A DNA stretch of 64,000 nt from Bradyrhizobium erythrophlei (GCF_900129505.1 NZ_LT670818.1:4559001-4623000), one strand, 5' to 3'; shown: positions 26,213 to 35,423, counted from the first letter of the stretch. A program made the numbers and translations. Notes: generated from the sequence alone by a model not told the origin.

Positions 26213-28414
26213 ATGGCAGCCGAAGTCGTTACCCAGATCATGACCGCCCGGATCGTCGAAGAGGTCCAGGAATCGCCATTCTACATTCCGATGACCGGGC
26301 CCGCGGCACGGCCGCGGCGTTCGCTCAAGCATGATGACACCTTCATCGTACTCGACAGCCATGGCGACATCGGCGCTTCCGCCGGCGGGCCGGATGGGCT
26401 GTTCAACGCCGACACCCGCTATCTCGCCCGACTGGAACTCGTGCTGGACGAGGTCCAGCCGCTGCTGCTCGGCTCGAACATGCGCGACGACAATTCGGCA
26501 TTGACGGTCGATCTCACCAACCCGGACGTCTATCGCAATGGCCGGATCGTGCTGCAGAAGGACATGCTGCACATCGTGCGCACCCTCTTCCTGTGGCGCG
26601 GAACGGCGTACCAGCGGATCGGCGTGCAGAACCATGGCGACCGCCCGGCGAGCTTCGATTTGACGCTATTGTTCGACAATGACTTTGCTGATCTGTTCGA
26701 GGTGCGCGGCGAAAAGCGCCCGCGCCGGGGCATCGGCTCCAGCAAATTGCTGGGCCCGACCGACGTCGTGTTCGAATACAGGGGACTGGACGATAAAGCG
26801 CGCGGTACCGCGCTGCATTTCGATCCCAGGCCGACGCGGCTTGCGGTGAACGCCGCGACCTATCATCTCGAGCTGTCGCAGCATGAGGTCGCCTCATTGT
26901 TCGTCGCCGTATCCTGCAACAAGCCGGTCGGCTTCAGGCCGGCGCCGTTCTTTCGCGGATTGCTGGCGCATCGCCGCGAAATGCGCCGCCATACGGCCGG
27001 CGCCGCCAGTATCGAAACCTCCAACAACATCTTCAACGAGGTGCTGTGCCAGTCGATGGCCGACCTCAACATTTTGACGACCGATACGCCGCAGGGGCGA
27101 TATCCCTATGCGGGCATACCCTGGTATTCGACGACCTTCGGCCGCGATGGCATCATCACCGCGCTGCAAATGCTGTGGATCGACCCACGGGTCGCGCGCG
27201 GCGTGCTGCGCCGGCTCGCCTTCTACCAGGCGAAGTCGACCGATCCGCTCGCCGACGCCGAACCCGGAAAAATCCTGCATGAGATGCGCGGCGGCGAGAT
27301 GGCGGCGCTGCGCGAGGTGCCGTTCGCGCAATATTACGGCAGCGTCGATGCGACGCCGCTGTTCGTGCTGCTGGCTGGCCTCTATGTCGAGCGTACCGGC
27401 GACGACGAGACGCTGATCGAATTGTGGCCGTCGATCGAAGCGGCGCTGGGCTGGATGGACGGGCCGGGCGATCCCGACCGTGACGGTTTCGTCGAGTATC
27501 AGCGCGCGTCGGAGCAGGGCCTTGCCAATCAGGGCTGGAAGGATTCCTACGACGCGATCTTCCATGCCGATGGCCGGCTGGCCGAAGGCTATATCGCGCT
27601 GGCGGAAGTGCAGGGTTACGTATTCGCCGCCAAGCGGCGGGCGGCGCGCTGTGCCCTGCGGCTCGGCAAGGCCGAGAGGGCGCAAGCGCTGGAGGTCGAG
27701 GCGGAGCAGCTCGCCGCGCGTTTCGAAGAAGCCTTCTGGTGTGAGGAACTCGGCACCTATGCGCTCGCGCTCGATGGCGAAAAGCAGCCGTGCAAGGTGC
27801 GGACCTCGAATGCCGGGCAATTGCTGTTCACCGGCATCGTCAGCGCGAATCGCGCCCGCATGGTCGCGGCCGACGTGATGCGTCCGCATTTCTTCACGGG
27901 CTGGGGCATCCGCACCGTGGCGCATGGCGAGGCGCGCTACAATCCGATGTCCTATCATAATGGCTCGATCTGGCCGCATGACAACGCGCTGATCGCGCTG
28001 GGGCTCGCGCGTTACGGTCTCAAGCATTCAGTCGCACATCTGTTCAGGGCGCTGTTCGACGCCGCCACCTACATGGATTTGCGGCGGTTGCCCGAGCTGT
28101 TCTGCGGTTTTCGGCGCGAGAAGCGGCGTGGACCGACACTCTATCCGGTCGCCTGTGCCCCGCAGGCATGGGCGAGTGCGACGCCGTTCACGCTGCTGGA
28201 AGCGGCGCTCGGGCTCGAATTCGACGCAGGCCGCGGCGAAATCCGGCTCCGCAACCCGCGTCTGCCGGCTTTTCTCAACGAGGTGGTGCTGCGCGATCTG
28301 CGATTGGGACCTTCAAGCGTCGATCTTCGGGTCAGTCGCCATGGCGACGACGTGTCGCTGGAGGTCCTGCGCACGCGCGGCCAGATCCAGGTGTCGATCG
28401 TACTGGCGCATTGA
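26213..28414 (+). CDS. amylo-alpha-1,6-glucosidase (glycogen debranching-type)
   Basis: A 733-residue protein with an N-terminal beta-sandwich (GDE_N_bis-like: DTFIVLDSHGDIG, GLFNADTRYLARLEL, residues about 40-240) and an (alpha/alpha)6-barrel from about 275. The barrel carries the acid-containing segments FGRDGIITALQMLW, NQGWKDSYDAIFHADG and YHNGSIWPHDNALIA. This is the bacterial amylo-alpha-1,6-glucosidase family. It should hydrolyse alpha-1,6 branches or related glucans. There is no signal peptide, so it is cytoplasmic. It is in one direction with the ABC exporter and the PRC-barrel gene. Confidence 0.87.
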   Translation: MAAEVVTQIMTARIVEEVQESPFYIPMTGPAARPRRSLKHDDTFIVLDSHGDIGASAGGPDGLFNADTRYLARLELVLDEVQPLLLGSNMRDDNSALTVDLTNPDVYRNGRIVLQKDMLHIVRTLFLWRGTAYQRIGVQNHGDRPASFDLTLLFDNDFADLFEVRGEKRPRRGIGSSKLLGPTDVVFEYRGLDDKARGTALHFDPRPTRLAVNAATYHLELSQHEVASLFVAVSCNKPVGFRPAPFFRGLLAHRREMRRHTAGAASIETSNNIFNEVLCQSMADLNILTTDTPQGRYPYAGIPWYSTTFGRDGIITALQMLWIDPRVARGVLRRLAFYQAKSTDPLADAEPGKILHEMRGGEMAALREVPFAQYYGSVDATPLFVLLAGLYVERTGDDETLIELWPSIEAALGWMDGPGDPDRDGFVEYQRASEQGLANQGWKDSYDAIFHADGRLAEGYIALAEVQGYVFAAKRRAARCALRLGKAERAQALEVEAEQLAARFEEAFWCEELGTYALALDGEKQPCKVRTSNAGQLLFTGIVSANRARMVAADVMRPHFFTGWGIRTVAHGEARYNPMSYHNGSIWPHDNALIALGLARYGLKHSVAHLFRALFDAATYMDLRRLPELFCGFRREKRRGPTLYPVACAPQAWASATPFTLLEAALGLEFDAGRGEIRLRNPRLPAFLNEVVLRDLRLGPSSVDLRVSRHGDDVSLEVLRTRGQIQVSIVLAH

Positions 28415-28441
28415 AGGCGGTGCTTGACCGGAGGAGGCCGT

Positions 28442-28948
28442 ATGCGCGCAAGATATTTGATCAGTTTCGCCGCCGCTTTTGCCGTTTTGGCGGCAACCGC
28501 GTGGGCGCAAAATCAGCCGGCGCCACCGCAAGGCGAGGGCAACCCGCCGTCGTCGCCGAAGCAAAATACGGCGGCGCCGAAAACGCCGGCACCGCCGCCC
28601 TCCGTCACCATCATCGGGGCCAAGGAGGCGCACGGCGTGCTCGGCCGCGACGTCCGCAGCCCGACGGACGAGGACATGGGACATATCGTTGACGTCATCG
28701 TCGATCGCGCCGGCGTGGTGCGCGCGGCCGTCATCGATTTCGGCGGCTTTCTCGGCGTCGGCAGCCGGAAGATCGTCGTCGACTGGAACGCGCTGCACTT
28801 CGGGCACGTCGCGGACAAGGGCGACAGCATCACGCTGGAATTGACCAAGGAGCAGGTAAACGCAGCACCCGAATACAAGGAGGATCAGCCGATCGTGGTG
28901 CTTGGCGCAGCCGGCAGCCTGAAGCCGCTGCAGTTCGATTCGCAGTGA
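28442..28948 (+). CDS. secreted PRC-barrel domain protein
   Basis: 168 residues from the ATG at 28442, with GGAGGAGG immediately upstream. A signal peptide (MRARYLISFAAAFAVLAATAWA) is followed by a Pro/Gln-rich linker, and then a PRC-barrel from about 65: GVLGRDVRSPTDEDMGHIVD, VIDFGGFLGVGSRKIVVDW. Secreted PRC-barrel proteins are frequent in Bradyrhizobium, and their function is unknown; they are often linked to stress or envelope roles. It lies 27 bases after the glucosidase. Confidence 0.82.
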   Translation: MRARYLISFAAAFAVLAATAWAQNQPAPPQGEGNPPSSPKQNTAAPKTPAPPPSVTIIGAKEAHGVLGRDVRSPTDEDMGHIVDVIVDRAGVVRAAVIDFGGFLGVGSRKIVVDWNALHFGHVADKGDSITLELTKEQVNAAPEYKEDQPIVVLGAAGSLKPLQFDSQ

Positions 28949-28960
28949 AGCTGAACGAAC

Positions 28961-30295
28961 ATGCGGTTTGCGCGCTCCTCCCATTCGATGGACCGGATTG
29001 ATGATGACCGCCGTGTGCAAGCGACCGGCAGCAACGGCGGTTCGCCCCGGGTATCGGGACCGGTGACGCCCGAGCCAGCCGGCCCGTCGCGCCAGAGCTT
29101 GCGCGGCCTCGACTGGTTCATTTTCTTTCTCGCCGACGTGCAGACCGGCTTCGGCCCGTTCATCGCGGTCTACCTGACGACCCAGAAATGGACCCAAGCC
29201 GAAATCGGCCTGGTACTGTCGATCGGCGGCCTGGTGGCGCTGGTCGGGCAGATGCCGGGCGGCGCCATCGTTGATGCGGCCCGCTCGGAGCGGCTGATGG
29301 CGGGCCTTGCGGTCGCGACGATCGGGTTCAGCGCGCTCGGATATGCGGTATGGCCGATCTTTCCGGTCGTGGCGGCCGCGGCAACGCTGCACGCTGCCGC
29401 AAGCTGCGTCCTCGGCCCTGCGATCGCCGCGATCAGCCTTGGCCTGGTCGGGCCGTACAGGATGGGCGAGCGGCTCGGGCGCAACGCCCGCTTTGCTTCG
29501 CTGGGCAACGGAACCGCCGCGGCCGTGATGGGTACGGCGGGCTATCTGCTGTCGAGCCGTTCGGTGTTTGTCGTTACCTTCATCCTGGCTTTTCCGACCC
29601 TGCTCGCGCTCTCGCGTATTCGCGAGCGCGAGATCAATATCGTCCAGGCGCATGGCGCGGTGCTGCGCGAGGTGCCCGATGCCAAGGCGACGAGCGTGCT
29701 CAGCCTGGTGCGCCAGCGTCCATTGCTGATCTTCGCCGCCGCCGTGCTGCTGCTGCAACTCGCCAATTCGGCGATGCTGCCGCTGATGGCGGGCGTGGTG
29801 ACGACCCGGTCGAGCCAGTGGGCGCCGGTGCTGATCGCCGCCTGTATCATCGTTCCGCAGGCGATCGTCGCGCTGGTGTCGCCGTCGGTCGGGGGCCTCG
29901 CGCAGGAGTGGGGGCGGCGGCCGCTGCTATTGATGGGGTTTGCCGCGCTGGCGGTGCGCGGCCTGTTGTTTGCGACCGTGCACGATCCTTATCTGCTGGT
30001 TGCCGTGCAGGTGTTCGACGGCGTCACCGCGGCCGTTTTCAGCGTGATGATACCGCTGATCGTCGCTGACGTTGCCTTCGGGAGCGGCCATTTCAATCTG
30101 GCGCAGGGCATCGTCGGCACGGCTACCGGCATCGGGGCATCGCTCTCCACCGTGCTGGCCGGCTACGTCAGCGACAGGTTCGGCAGCAGTACTGCCTTCA
30201 CCGGCCTTGCAGGCGTGGCCACACTCGGCCTCGTCATGATCTGGTTCGTGATGCCTGAGACGCGGCGCAGCCCGCAGGGACAGGGGAGGGATTGA
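28961..30295 (+). CDS. MFS transporter
   Basis: A 444-residue major facilitator with a 45-residue hydrophilic N-terminus and about 12 hydrophobic helices beginning at LDWFIFFLADVQTGFGPF. It has a loop GQMPGGAIVDAARSERLMAG between helices 2 and 3 in place of the classical GxxxDRxGRR motif. It has the look of the Bradyrhizobium NarK-unrelated MFS_1 efflux group. It follows the PRC-barrel gene by 12 bases. The substrate is unknown. Confidence 0.82.
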   Translation: MRFARSSHSMDRIDDDRRVQATGSNGGSPRVSGPVTPEPAGPSRQSLRGLDWFIFFLADVQTGFGPFIAVYLTTQKWTQAEIGLVLSIGGLVALVGQMPGGAIVDAARSERLMAGLAVATIGFSALGYAVWPIFPVVAAAATLHAAASCVLGPAIAAISLGLVGPYRMGERLGRNARFASLGNGTAAAVMGTAGYLLSSRSVFVVTFILAFPTLLALSRIREREINIVQAHGAVLREVPDAKATSVLSLVRQRPLLIFAAAVLLLQLANSAMLPLMAGVVTTRSSQWAPVLIAACIIVPQAIVALVSPSVGGLAQEWGRRPLLLMGFAALAVRGLLFATVHDPYLLVAVQVFDGVTAAVFSVMIPLIVADVAFGSGHFNLAQGIVGTATGIGASLSTVLAGYVSDRFGSSTAFTGLAGVATLGLVMIWFVMPETRRSPQGQGRD

Positions 30296-30302
30296 TACGC
30301 AA

Positions 30303-30327
30303 AACGCCGGCCCAAGCGGCCGGCGTT
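30303..30327. terminator. bidirectional hairpin between the MFS gene and fixK2
   Basis: AACGCCGGCC, loop CAAGC, GGCCGGCGTT: a perfect 10-bp stem between two convergent genes, with A residues on the left and a few T residues on the right. Confidence 0.75.
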
Positions 30328-30360
30328 CGAATGGGATTTCATGCGGAGGGGCTTGCCGGC

Positions 30361-31056
30361 TCACGCATCCAGGTTGCGCAGCTTCTGGCGGTTGCGCAGC
30401 ACGATCTGGCGCGCACCGGAGAACCCGAGAATGCCCTGCGCCTGGAGCTGCGAGAGCGCCCGCGAGACGGTCTCCAGCGTCAGGCCGAGATAGTCGCCGA
30501 TATCCCTGCGGCACATCGGCAGCGCCATCATTCCGGCAACCGCGAGCCGGCCGTCCATTTCCAGAAGGAAGGTGGCGACCCGCTCCATCGCCGTCTTGCG
30601 TCCGAGCAGCAGCATATGGTCTTCCGCGTGCCGGAGGTCGCCCGCGGTCATCGCCCAGAGCTTGCGGGCAACCTGGACATCGACGCCGGCCGCCTGCTCG
30701 AGGCTGCGGCGCTTCACCAGCCGCACCGTGGTATCGATGATGGCTTCCGCGGCCAGCCGGTGCATCGTTCCGGATTCGAGGCCGAAAACATCGCCCGGAA
30801 GATGGAAGGCGCCGATCTGGCGGCGCCCGTCCGACAGCAGCTTGTAGCTGCGAACCGCGCCCGTGATCACCTGGTAAACGTATTCCGCAGGCTCATCCTC
30901 GCCGTAGATTTCCTCGTCCTTCCTGTAGGAAAATTCGGTCGCAACCAGACCCGCATGCCCGGTGACTGCGCCGAACTGGTCGAGCGTGGGGGCGGGGTAG
31001 GCGACGGGGCTGACCTTGTGGCCGATAACCGAGGTATTGAGCGATTGGGTGAGCAT
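30361..31056 (-). CDS. fixK2: Crp/Fnr-family microaerobic regulator FixK2
   Basis: A 231-residue CRP/FNR protein: cyclic-nucleotide-like domain (GAFHLPGDVFGLES, about 82-95) and C-terminal winged helix with the recognition helix GLTLETVSRALSQL (191-204). It lacks the N-terminal cysteine cluster of FNR, so it senses no oxygen through Fe-S. Its only cysteine is residue 182 (LPMCRRDIGDYL), matching the redox-sensitive Cys183 of B. diazoefficiens FixK2. FixK2 activates cbb3 oxidase, denitrification and other microaerobic genes at TTGA-N6-TCAA boxes. It is downstream of fixLJ, and phospho-FixJ normally activates it. Confidence 0.92.
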   Translation of the reverse strand: MLTQSLNTSVIGHKVSPVAYPAPTLDQFGAVTGHAGLVATEFSYRKDEEIYGEDEPAEYVYQVITGAVRSYKLLSDGRRQIGAFHLPGDVFGLESGTMHRLAAEAIIDTTVRLVKRRSLEQAAGVDVQVARKLWAMTAGDLRHAEDHMLLLGRKTAMERVATFLLEMDGRLAVAGMMALPMCRRDIGDYLGLTLETVSRALSQLQAQGILGFSGARQIVLRNRQKLRNLDA

Positions 31057-31129
31057 TTGCCATCTCCTGTGCAGCGGATGGCCAATGGGTACCGGGGATT
31101 TTCGGGGCTGAAAATTTCGCGTGATATCT

Positions 31130-31146
31130 TAAGGTGAACTACCTAC
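31130..31146 (-). promoter_or_regulatory. candidate FixJ-binding site upstream of fixK2
   Basis: On the minus strand the sequence reads GTAGGTAGTTCACCTTA, centred about 82 bases before the fixK2 start. It resembles the FixJ boxes of rhizobial fixK promoters as I remember them (GTAxGTAxTT...CCTTA). That is the right place for an activator site given a short untranslated leader. The match is by eye. Confidence 0.45.
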
Positions 31147-31178
31147 GTATATTATCGGAGGTCCCCCGTTTCCTCACC

Positions 31179-31610
31179 TCAGCCGCCGACCGGACCGCCT
31201 TCCAGAATGGCGCCCCGGATTCGCGTGACAAGGCTCTCATCCAGCAGGGGTTTCATCAGGACGTGGCGAACGCCCGCCGCCTCGGCCTTGGCCGAGATAT
31301 TCTCGTCAGGATAGCCCGTGATCAGAATGACCGGCGCGGCGATATCGCGGTTGCGCAGGCGGCCGGCCAGATCGATGCCGTTCATATCGGGCATCTTGTA
31401 ATCGATCACAAAACAGTCGACGTCGGTCGAGCGCACGGCGTTCAGCAGCGACGCTCCGTTCCGGAACGTGCGGACGTCAAAGCCGTCCGTTTCCAGAAGG
31501 AATCGCAGGGATCCAAGGACATCCGCGTCGTCGTCGACCACATAAACCGTTGGTTTGGCGGATGACGACATCGCGAAAGGCCGCACTTCTCTCGAGCTGG
31601 TCTGCATCAT
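31179..31610 (-). CDS. single-domain response regulator of the fix cluster
   Basis: A 143-residue receiver domain without an output domain: acidic pocket VVDDDAD near 24-30, phospho-acceptor Asp70 in FVIDYKMPDMNG, and the lysine in RHVLMKPLLDE. The start is the ATG at 31610 or 31571 (MSSSAKPTVY). It sits between fixJ and fixK2, as the equivalent gene does in B. diazoefficiens. It may act as a phosphate sink or accessory target of FixL; its role is not settled. Confidence 0.88.
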   Translation of the reverse strand: MMQTSSREVRPFAMSSSAKPTVYVVDDDADVLGSLRFLLETDGFDVRTFRNGASLLNAVRSTDVDCFVIDYKMPDMNGIDLAGRLRNRDIAAPVILITGYPDENISAKAEAAGVRHVLMKPLLDESLVTRIRGAILEGGPVGG

Positions 31611-31657
31611 AATCGAGCCAGACTAGCAGCGAAGAAGCGGGTGGGGCTTGATTTAGC

Positions 31658-32275
31658 TCAATCGTTCAAAAGGCCCGCGCGCATCGCAAGCCGCACCAGC
31701 TCCGAGAGGCTGTTGGCCTGCATCTTTGTCATGACGTTGGCCCGGTAAACCTCGATGGTGCGGGGGCTGATGTCGTAGTCGCGGGCGATCAGCTTGTTGG
31801 AAAGTCCGGCGATCAGCCCATTCATGACCTGGCGCTCGCGCGGGCTGAGCGAAGCGACCCGGGCCGCGATGTCCTGGGTCAGCGCCTCGCTCCTTGCGGC
31901 CGGCTCCGCCTGCTGGATGGCCGTTGCGATCATGCCGATCAGGCGCTCATCCTCGAACGGCTTTTCCAGGAAATCGACCGCGCCCAGTTTCATGGCCTCG
32001 ACGGCAAGCGCGACGTCGCCGTGTCCGGTCATGATCACGATCGGAAATGTACAATGGTCCGCCTTCATGCGCTTCAAAAGCTCGATTCCGTCGAGGCCGG
32101 GCATGCGCACGTCGGAAACGACGCAGCCGAACGCGAGGCCCGGCAGAGCATCCAGAAATTTCAGGGTGCTATCGAACAGCGCGACCTCGTAGCCTGCGGA
32201 ATCGAGCAGGAAATTCAGTGAATCCCGCATCGCCTCGTCGTCGTCGATGACGTAGACCTTTCCCCTGTCCGGCAT
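31658..32275 (-). CDS. fixJ: oxygen-responsive response regulator FixJ
   Basis: 205 residues. The receiver domain has phospho-acceptor Asp55 (CVVSDVRMPGLDG) and Lys in FLEKPFEDE. The LuxR-type helix-turn-helix (LSPRERQVMNGLIAGLSNK and DISPRTIEVYRANVMTKM) occupies about 135-200. This is full FixJ length. It is phosphorylated by FixL under low oxygen and then activates fixK2. It starts 3 bases after the fixL stop, so the pair is cotranscribed. Confidence 0.94.
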   Translation of the reverse strand: MPDRGKVYVIDDDEAMRDSLNFLLDSAGYEVALFDSTLKFLDALPGLAFGCVVSDVRMPGLDGIELLKRMKADHCTFPIVIMTGHGDVALAVEAMKLGAVDFLEKPFEDERLIGMIATAIQQAEPAARSEALTQDIAARVASLSPRERQVMNGLIAGLSNKLIARDYDISPRTIEVYRANVMTKMQANSLSELVRLAMRAGLLND

Positions 32276-32278
32276 GAA

Positions 32279-33784
32279 TCAACTCTCGTTCGCGGCTGAC
32301 GGCAGGGTGAAGCGAAAAGTCGCACCCCCCGCAGCGTTGCTTTCGGCCCACATCCGTCCGCCATGGGCTTCGATGATCGACCGGCTGATGGAAAGCCCTA
32401 CCCCCATCCCGGTCTCCTTTGTCGTAAAGAAGGTTTGAAACAGATTGGCCTTGACGTCGTCGTGGAAACCGGACCCGGTATCCGACACTTCAATCTCGAT
32501 CATGTCGTCCCCGACCTTGGAATTGGAGGCAACAAGCTCTCGTCGCGGCGACTGCGCCATCGCCTCGAGCGCATTGCGGAACAGATTGACCAGCACCTGC
32601 TGGATCTGGACCCGATCCGCCAGGACCAGATCGAACTCCGGATTCAGATTGAAGCGCAGCTGGATGTTCTGCTCGCGGGCGCCCGTGAGGCCTAGCGCGC
32701 CAGCTTCCTCGATCAGTTTCGAGAGGCTTTCGACGCGCTTTTCGGATTCGCCGCGTGAAACGAAGTCGCGAAGCCGGCGGATAATCTGGCCGGCGCGAAG
32801 TGCCTGTTCGGCGGCGCGGTCCATGGCATTTTCGATCTTGGCCGCATTGGGGTCGGTGCTGCCCGAAAGCAGCCGGCGCGAACCCTTCATGTAGTTGCTG
32901 ATGGCGGCGAGCGGCTGATTGAGCTCGTGGGCAAGCGCGGACGCCATCTCGCCCATCGCGCTCAACCGCGAAATGTGGACCAGTTCGGATTGCAATTCCT
33001 GGAGCCGCGCCTGGGTTTGCTGATGCTCGGTCAGATCGCGCACGAACCCGGTGAAATAAGGCTCGCCGCCCGATTGCATCTCGCCGATCGACAGGTGCAT
33101 CGGAAACGTCGTCCCATCCCTGCGCTTGCCGGTCACGATCCGTCCGATGCCGATGATGTGCCGTTCGCCGGTCGATCGGTAGCGTGCCAGATAGCCGTCG
33201 TGGCGTGCCTGGTCCGGCATCGGCATCAGCTCGCTCACGTTCCTGCCGATCGCTTCCTGTTCGGAGTAACCAAACAGCCGTTCGGCCGCCATGCTGAAGA
33301 ATTGTATGACGCCATAGCCATTGATCACGATCATGGCGTCCGGCACCGTGTCGAGGATCGAGCGCAGATGGCTCTCGCGCGTTCTCAGCGCATCCTCGAT
33401 GTGCTTTTCCTCGTCGATATCGAGAACGATGCCGCTGAGATGGCGTGGCACCCCAGCTTCGTCCCTGATCAGGCCGCCGCGGGCGCGAATCCATTGTCCC
33501 GGTTTGTGCCTCGCGCCAACCCTGAAGGAGACGTCGAGATTGCCGCCGGTCTCGGCGACTTTACGGATGGCCAGGTCCGTCCCCCGGCGATCCTCCGATT
33601 CGAGCAGGGACAGAAACAGTTCGTAGGATACCGGCTGTTCGCGGGTGATGCCAAACAGGCTTCGCGTGGTAGCCGACCACTCCAGCTCTCGCGTGGAAAG
33701 ATCGAGATCCCAGGTTCCGACGCCGAATCCCTCCATCTGGAGTTGAAAATGCTCTTTTGACGACGATTGGGTGATGCCGGTCAC
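32279..33784 (-). CDS. fixL: heme-PAS oxygen-sensor histidine kinase FixL
   Basis: About 501 residues from the GTG at 33784, which fits the B. diazoefficiens length (505); a TTG at 33847 is also open. There are two PAS domains. The second is the heme PAS, with the proximal histidine in [12 protein letters not shown] (His195 here, matching His200) and the conserved His/Arg residues in [11 protein letters not shown]. The kinase core has the phospho-histidine in [10 protein letters not shown] (286, matching 291), a [12 protein letters not shown]-box and a DTGSGF G-box. Oxygen bound to heme turns the kinase off. There are no membrane helices, so it is cytoplasmic. Confidence 0.94.
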   Translation of the reverse strand: MTGITQSSSKEHFQLQMEGFGVGTWDLDLSTRELEWSATTRSLFGITREQPVSYELFLSLLESEDRRGTDLAIRKVAETGGNLDVSFRVGARHKPGQWIRARGGLIRDEAGVPRHLSGIVLDIDEEKHIEDALRTRESHLRSILDTVPDAMIVINGYGVIQFFSMAAERLFGYSEQEAIGRNVSELMPMPDQARHDGYLARYRSTGERHIIGIGRIVTGKRRDGTTFPMHLSIGEMQSGGEPYFTGFVRDLTEHQQTQARLQELQSELVHISRLSAMGEMASALAHELNQPLAAISNYMKGSRRLLSGSTDPNAAKIENAMDRAAEQALRAGQIIRRLRDFVSRGESEKRVESLSKLIEEAGALGLTGAREQNIQLRFNLNPEFDLVLADRVQIQQVLVNLFRNALEAMAQSPRRELVASNSKVGDDMIEIEVSDTGSGFHDDVKANLFQTFFTTKETGMGVGLSISRSIIEAHGGRMWAESNAAGGATFRFTLPSAANES

Positions 33785-34050
33785 GCCTAAGCTTTCAATT
33801 CCCTTTCCCGGCGTCCGCCAGAGCGGCTCCGGCGAACTGCAGGCCAATCGATCCTACACCAGATTGCCGTCCGAAAAGCCCCATGGAGCCCAAACTTTGG
33901 TGCTGGATTCACAATTTCGTTGCACTTAGGCATGGACAGAAACATATGGACCGGAAACGCTTGGCCTGGATGGAGTGTCCCCGGCTCGATTTGCGGCCTC
34001 GCGCCAGCCGGGCAGTGGCCTTGCGAATTGCGCAGAGAGTTGCCGCCACT

Positions 34051-34064
34051 TTGATCTATCTCAT
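34051..34064 (+). promoter_or_regulatory. candidate FixK/FNR box upstream of the universal stress protein gene
   Basis: TTGATCTATCTCAT fits TTGA-N6-TCAA with one mismatch in the last base. Its centre is about 60 bases before the start at 34118, consistent with an activator site near -41 of a short-leader promoter. The rest of the 333-base fixL-usp gap shows no gene. Confidence 0.4.
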
Positions 34065-34117
34065 CCTGCCCTTCGATTCCGTGCCTAAAAATAGCTCCAT
34101 GCAATGGAGATTTTCAG

Positions 34118-34951
34118 ATGACATACGCGACCGTCATGGTCAGCCTGGCGCTTGATCAGTCGAACGCGGCGCGTCTCGAAGCGGCGGGGGAACTCGCCGA
34201 ACGGTTTGATGCCGCCATCGTCGGCATCGCGGCGTCGCAGTTCAGCCCACCCCTTTATTTCACGTCGGGCGAACTGGCCCAGGACCCGATCGACGAGGGA
34301 CGGGCCTCGATCAAAAAGCGCATCGGGGAGTTGGAAGTCCAGTTTCGTCAAACCGTAAAAAATCGGGCCACGCATGTCGAATGGCGGAGCGCCATCGATT
34401 TCCCGGCACGCTATATCCTGCCCGAAGCGCGTTGCGCCGACATTATCGTCAGCGGCGCGGACCCGCGCGCGCTGTCGGACCCTCTGGCGCAGGCGAGCTC
34501 GAAGGATCTGGTGATGCAGGCCGGTCGGCCGCTGCTCATCGTTCCCGATTCTGCCAATTGGCTCGACTTGCGAAGCGTGCTGGTGGCCTGGAAGGACACG
34601 ACGGAGGCGAGACGGGCGGTCGCCGATGCGTTGCCCATGCTGCGCAAGGCCAAGAACGTCACCATCGCCGAAATCCTCGAGAATGAAGACAGCCGATCGG
34701 CCGCCGCATCGCGGGTGCGCGATGTCGCGGCGTGGCTGTCGCGTCACGGCGTTTCCGCCTCCGAGCTCCTCGCGGAGAAGGATGAGGACCGCGGCGCTAC
34801 CGCGCAGCTGGACGGAATTGCGGCCGACCTCGGGGCCGGACTCATTGTCGCCGGCGCCTATGGTCATTCGCGCTTCCGCGAATTGATACTCGGCGGCATG
34901 ACGCAGCATCTCATCACGCAACCCGCGCGCTGCGTGTTGCTGTCGCACTAG
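34118..34951 (+). CDS. universal stress protein, tandem Usp domains
   Basis: 277 residues made of two Usp-like halves (about 1-145 and 150-277). The second half has the ATP-binding glycine motif GAYGHSRFRELILGG and ends QPARCVLLSH, both classical. The first half keeps a DIIVSGADPRAL strand but lacks the full motif. Such proteins are often induced by low oxygen under FixK/FNR control, and a possible FixK box lies upstream. It is divergent from fixL and 40 bases before the CBS gene. Confidence 0.88.
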   Translation: MTYATVMVSLALDQSNAARLEAAGELAERFDAAIVGIAASQFSPPLYFTSGELAQDPIDEGRASIKKRIGELEVQFRQTVKNRATHVEWRSAIDFPARYILPEARCADIIVSGADPRALSDPLAQASSKDLVMQAGRPLLIVPDSANWLDLRSVLVAWKDTTEARRAVADALPMLRKAKNVTIAEILENEDSRSAAASRVRDVAAWLSRHGVSASELLAEKDEDRGATAQLDGIAADLGAGLIVAGAYGHSRFRELILGGMTQHLITQPARCVLLSH

Positions 34952-34991
34952 AAGCTAACGCCTTCAACCTCGGAATCGATCGGATCGCGCC

Positions 34992-35423
34992 TTGGCCCTG
35001 TACAAATTCCTCGAACAGACCGTTGCCGGCTATATGACGCGCGCAGCCAAGACTGTGACGCGCGAACGAACGGTCCGCGAGCTCAGCGACATGTTCGAAC
35101 GGGACGATTTCAACTCGTATCCGGTCGAAGAAGACGGGCAGGTGATCGGAATCGTCACCAAGTTCGACATCCTGAAGTGCTTCATCTTTACGCCGAGCCA
35201 GATGGTTCCGCCCTACGAGCAGTTGATGAGCCGGACCGTCGGCGACGTCATGACCTCGGAATTCATCTATGTCCGGACCGACACGAAACTGACCCGGGTG
35301 CTGCAGCTCATGGTCGATCACCGCATCAGGAGCGTGCCGGCAATCGACGATGAGCATCGGCTGGCCGGGATCATCGCGCGCAGGGATGTGCTCAAGGCGC
35401 TCGCGGATTGTTCCGGCGGCTGA
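34992..35423 (+). CDS. CBS-domain-pair protein
   Basis: A 143-residue protein made of two CBS motifs: VAGYMTRAAKTVTRERTVRE...VIGIVTKFDIL and VGDVMTSEFIYVRTDTKL...LAGIIARRDVLK. It has no other domain. The start is TTG at 34992, the only start that keeps the whole first CBS. CBS pairs bind adenine nucleotides and sense energy state. It is probably in one unit with the upstream Usp gene and shares the low-oxygen context. Confidence 0.85.
   Translation: MALYKFLEQTVAGYMTRAAKTVTRERTVRELSDMFERDDFNSYPVEEDGQVIGIVTKFDILKCFIFTPSQMVPPYEQLMSRTVGDVMTSEFIYVRTDTKLTRVLQLMVDHRIRSVPAIDDEHRLAGIIARRDVLKALADCSGG

Noticed and set aside
33883..34155. A 90-codon plus-strand frame between fixL and the usp gene
   Set aside because: It runs through the probable FixK box and into the usp gene in another frame, with no ribosome site or recognisable features.
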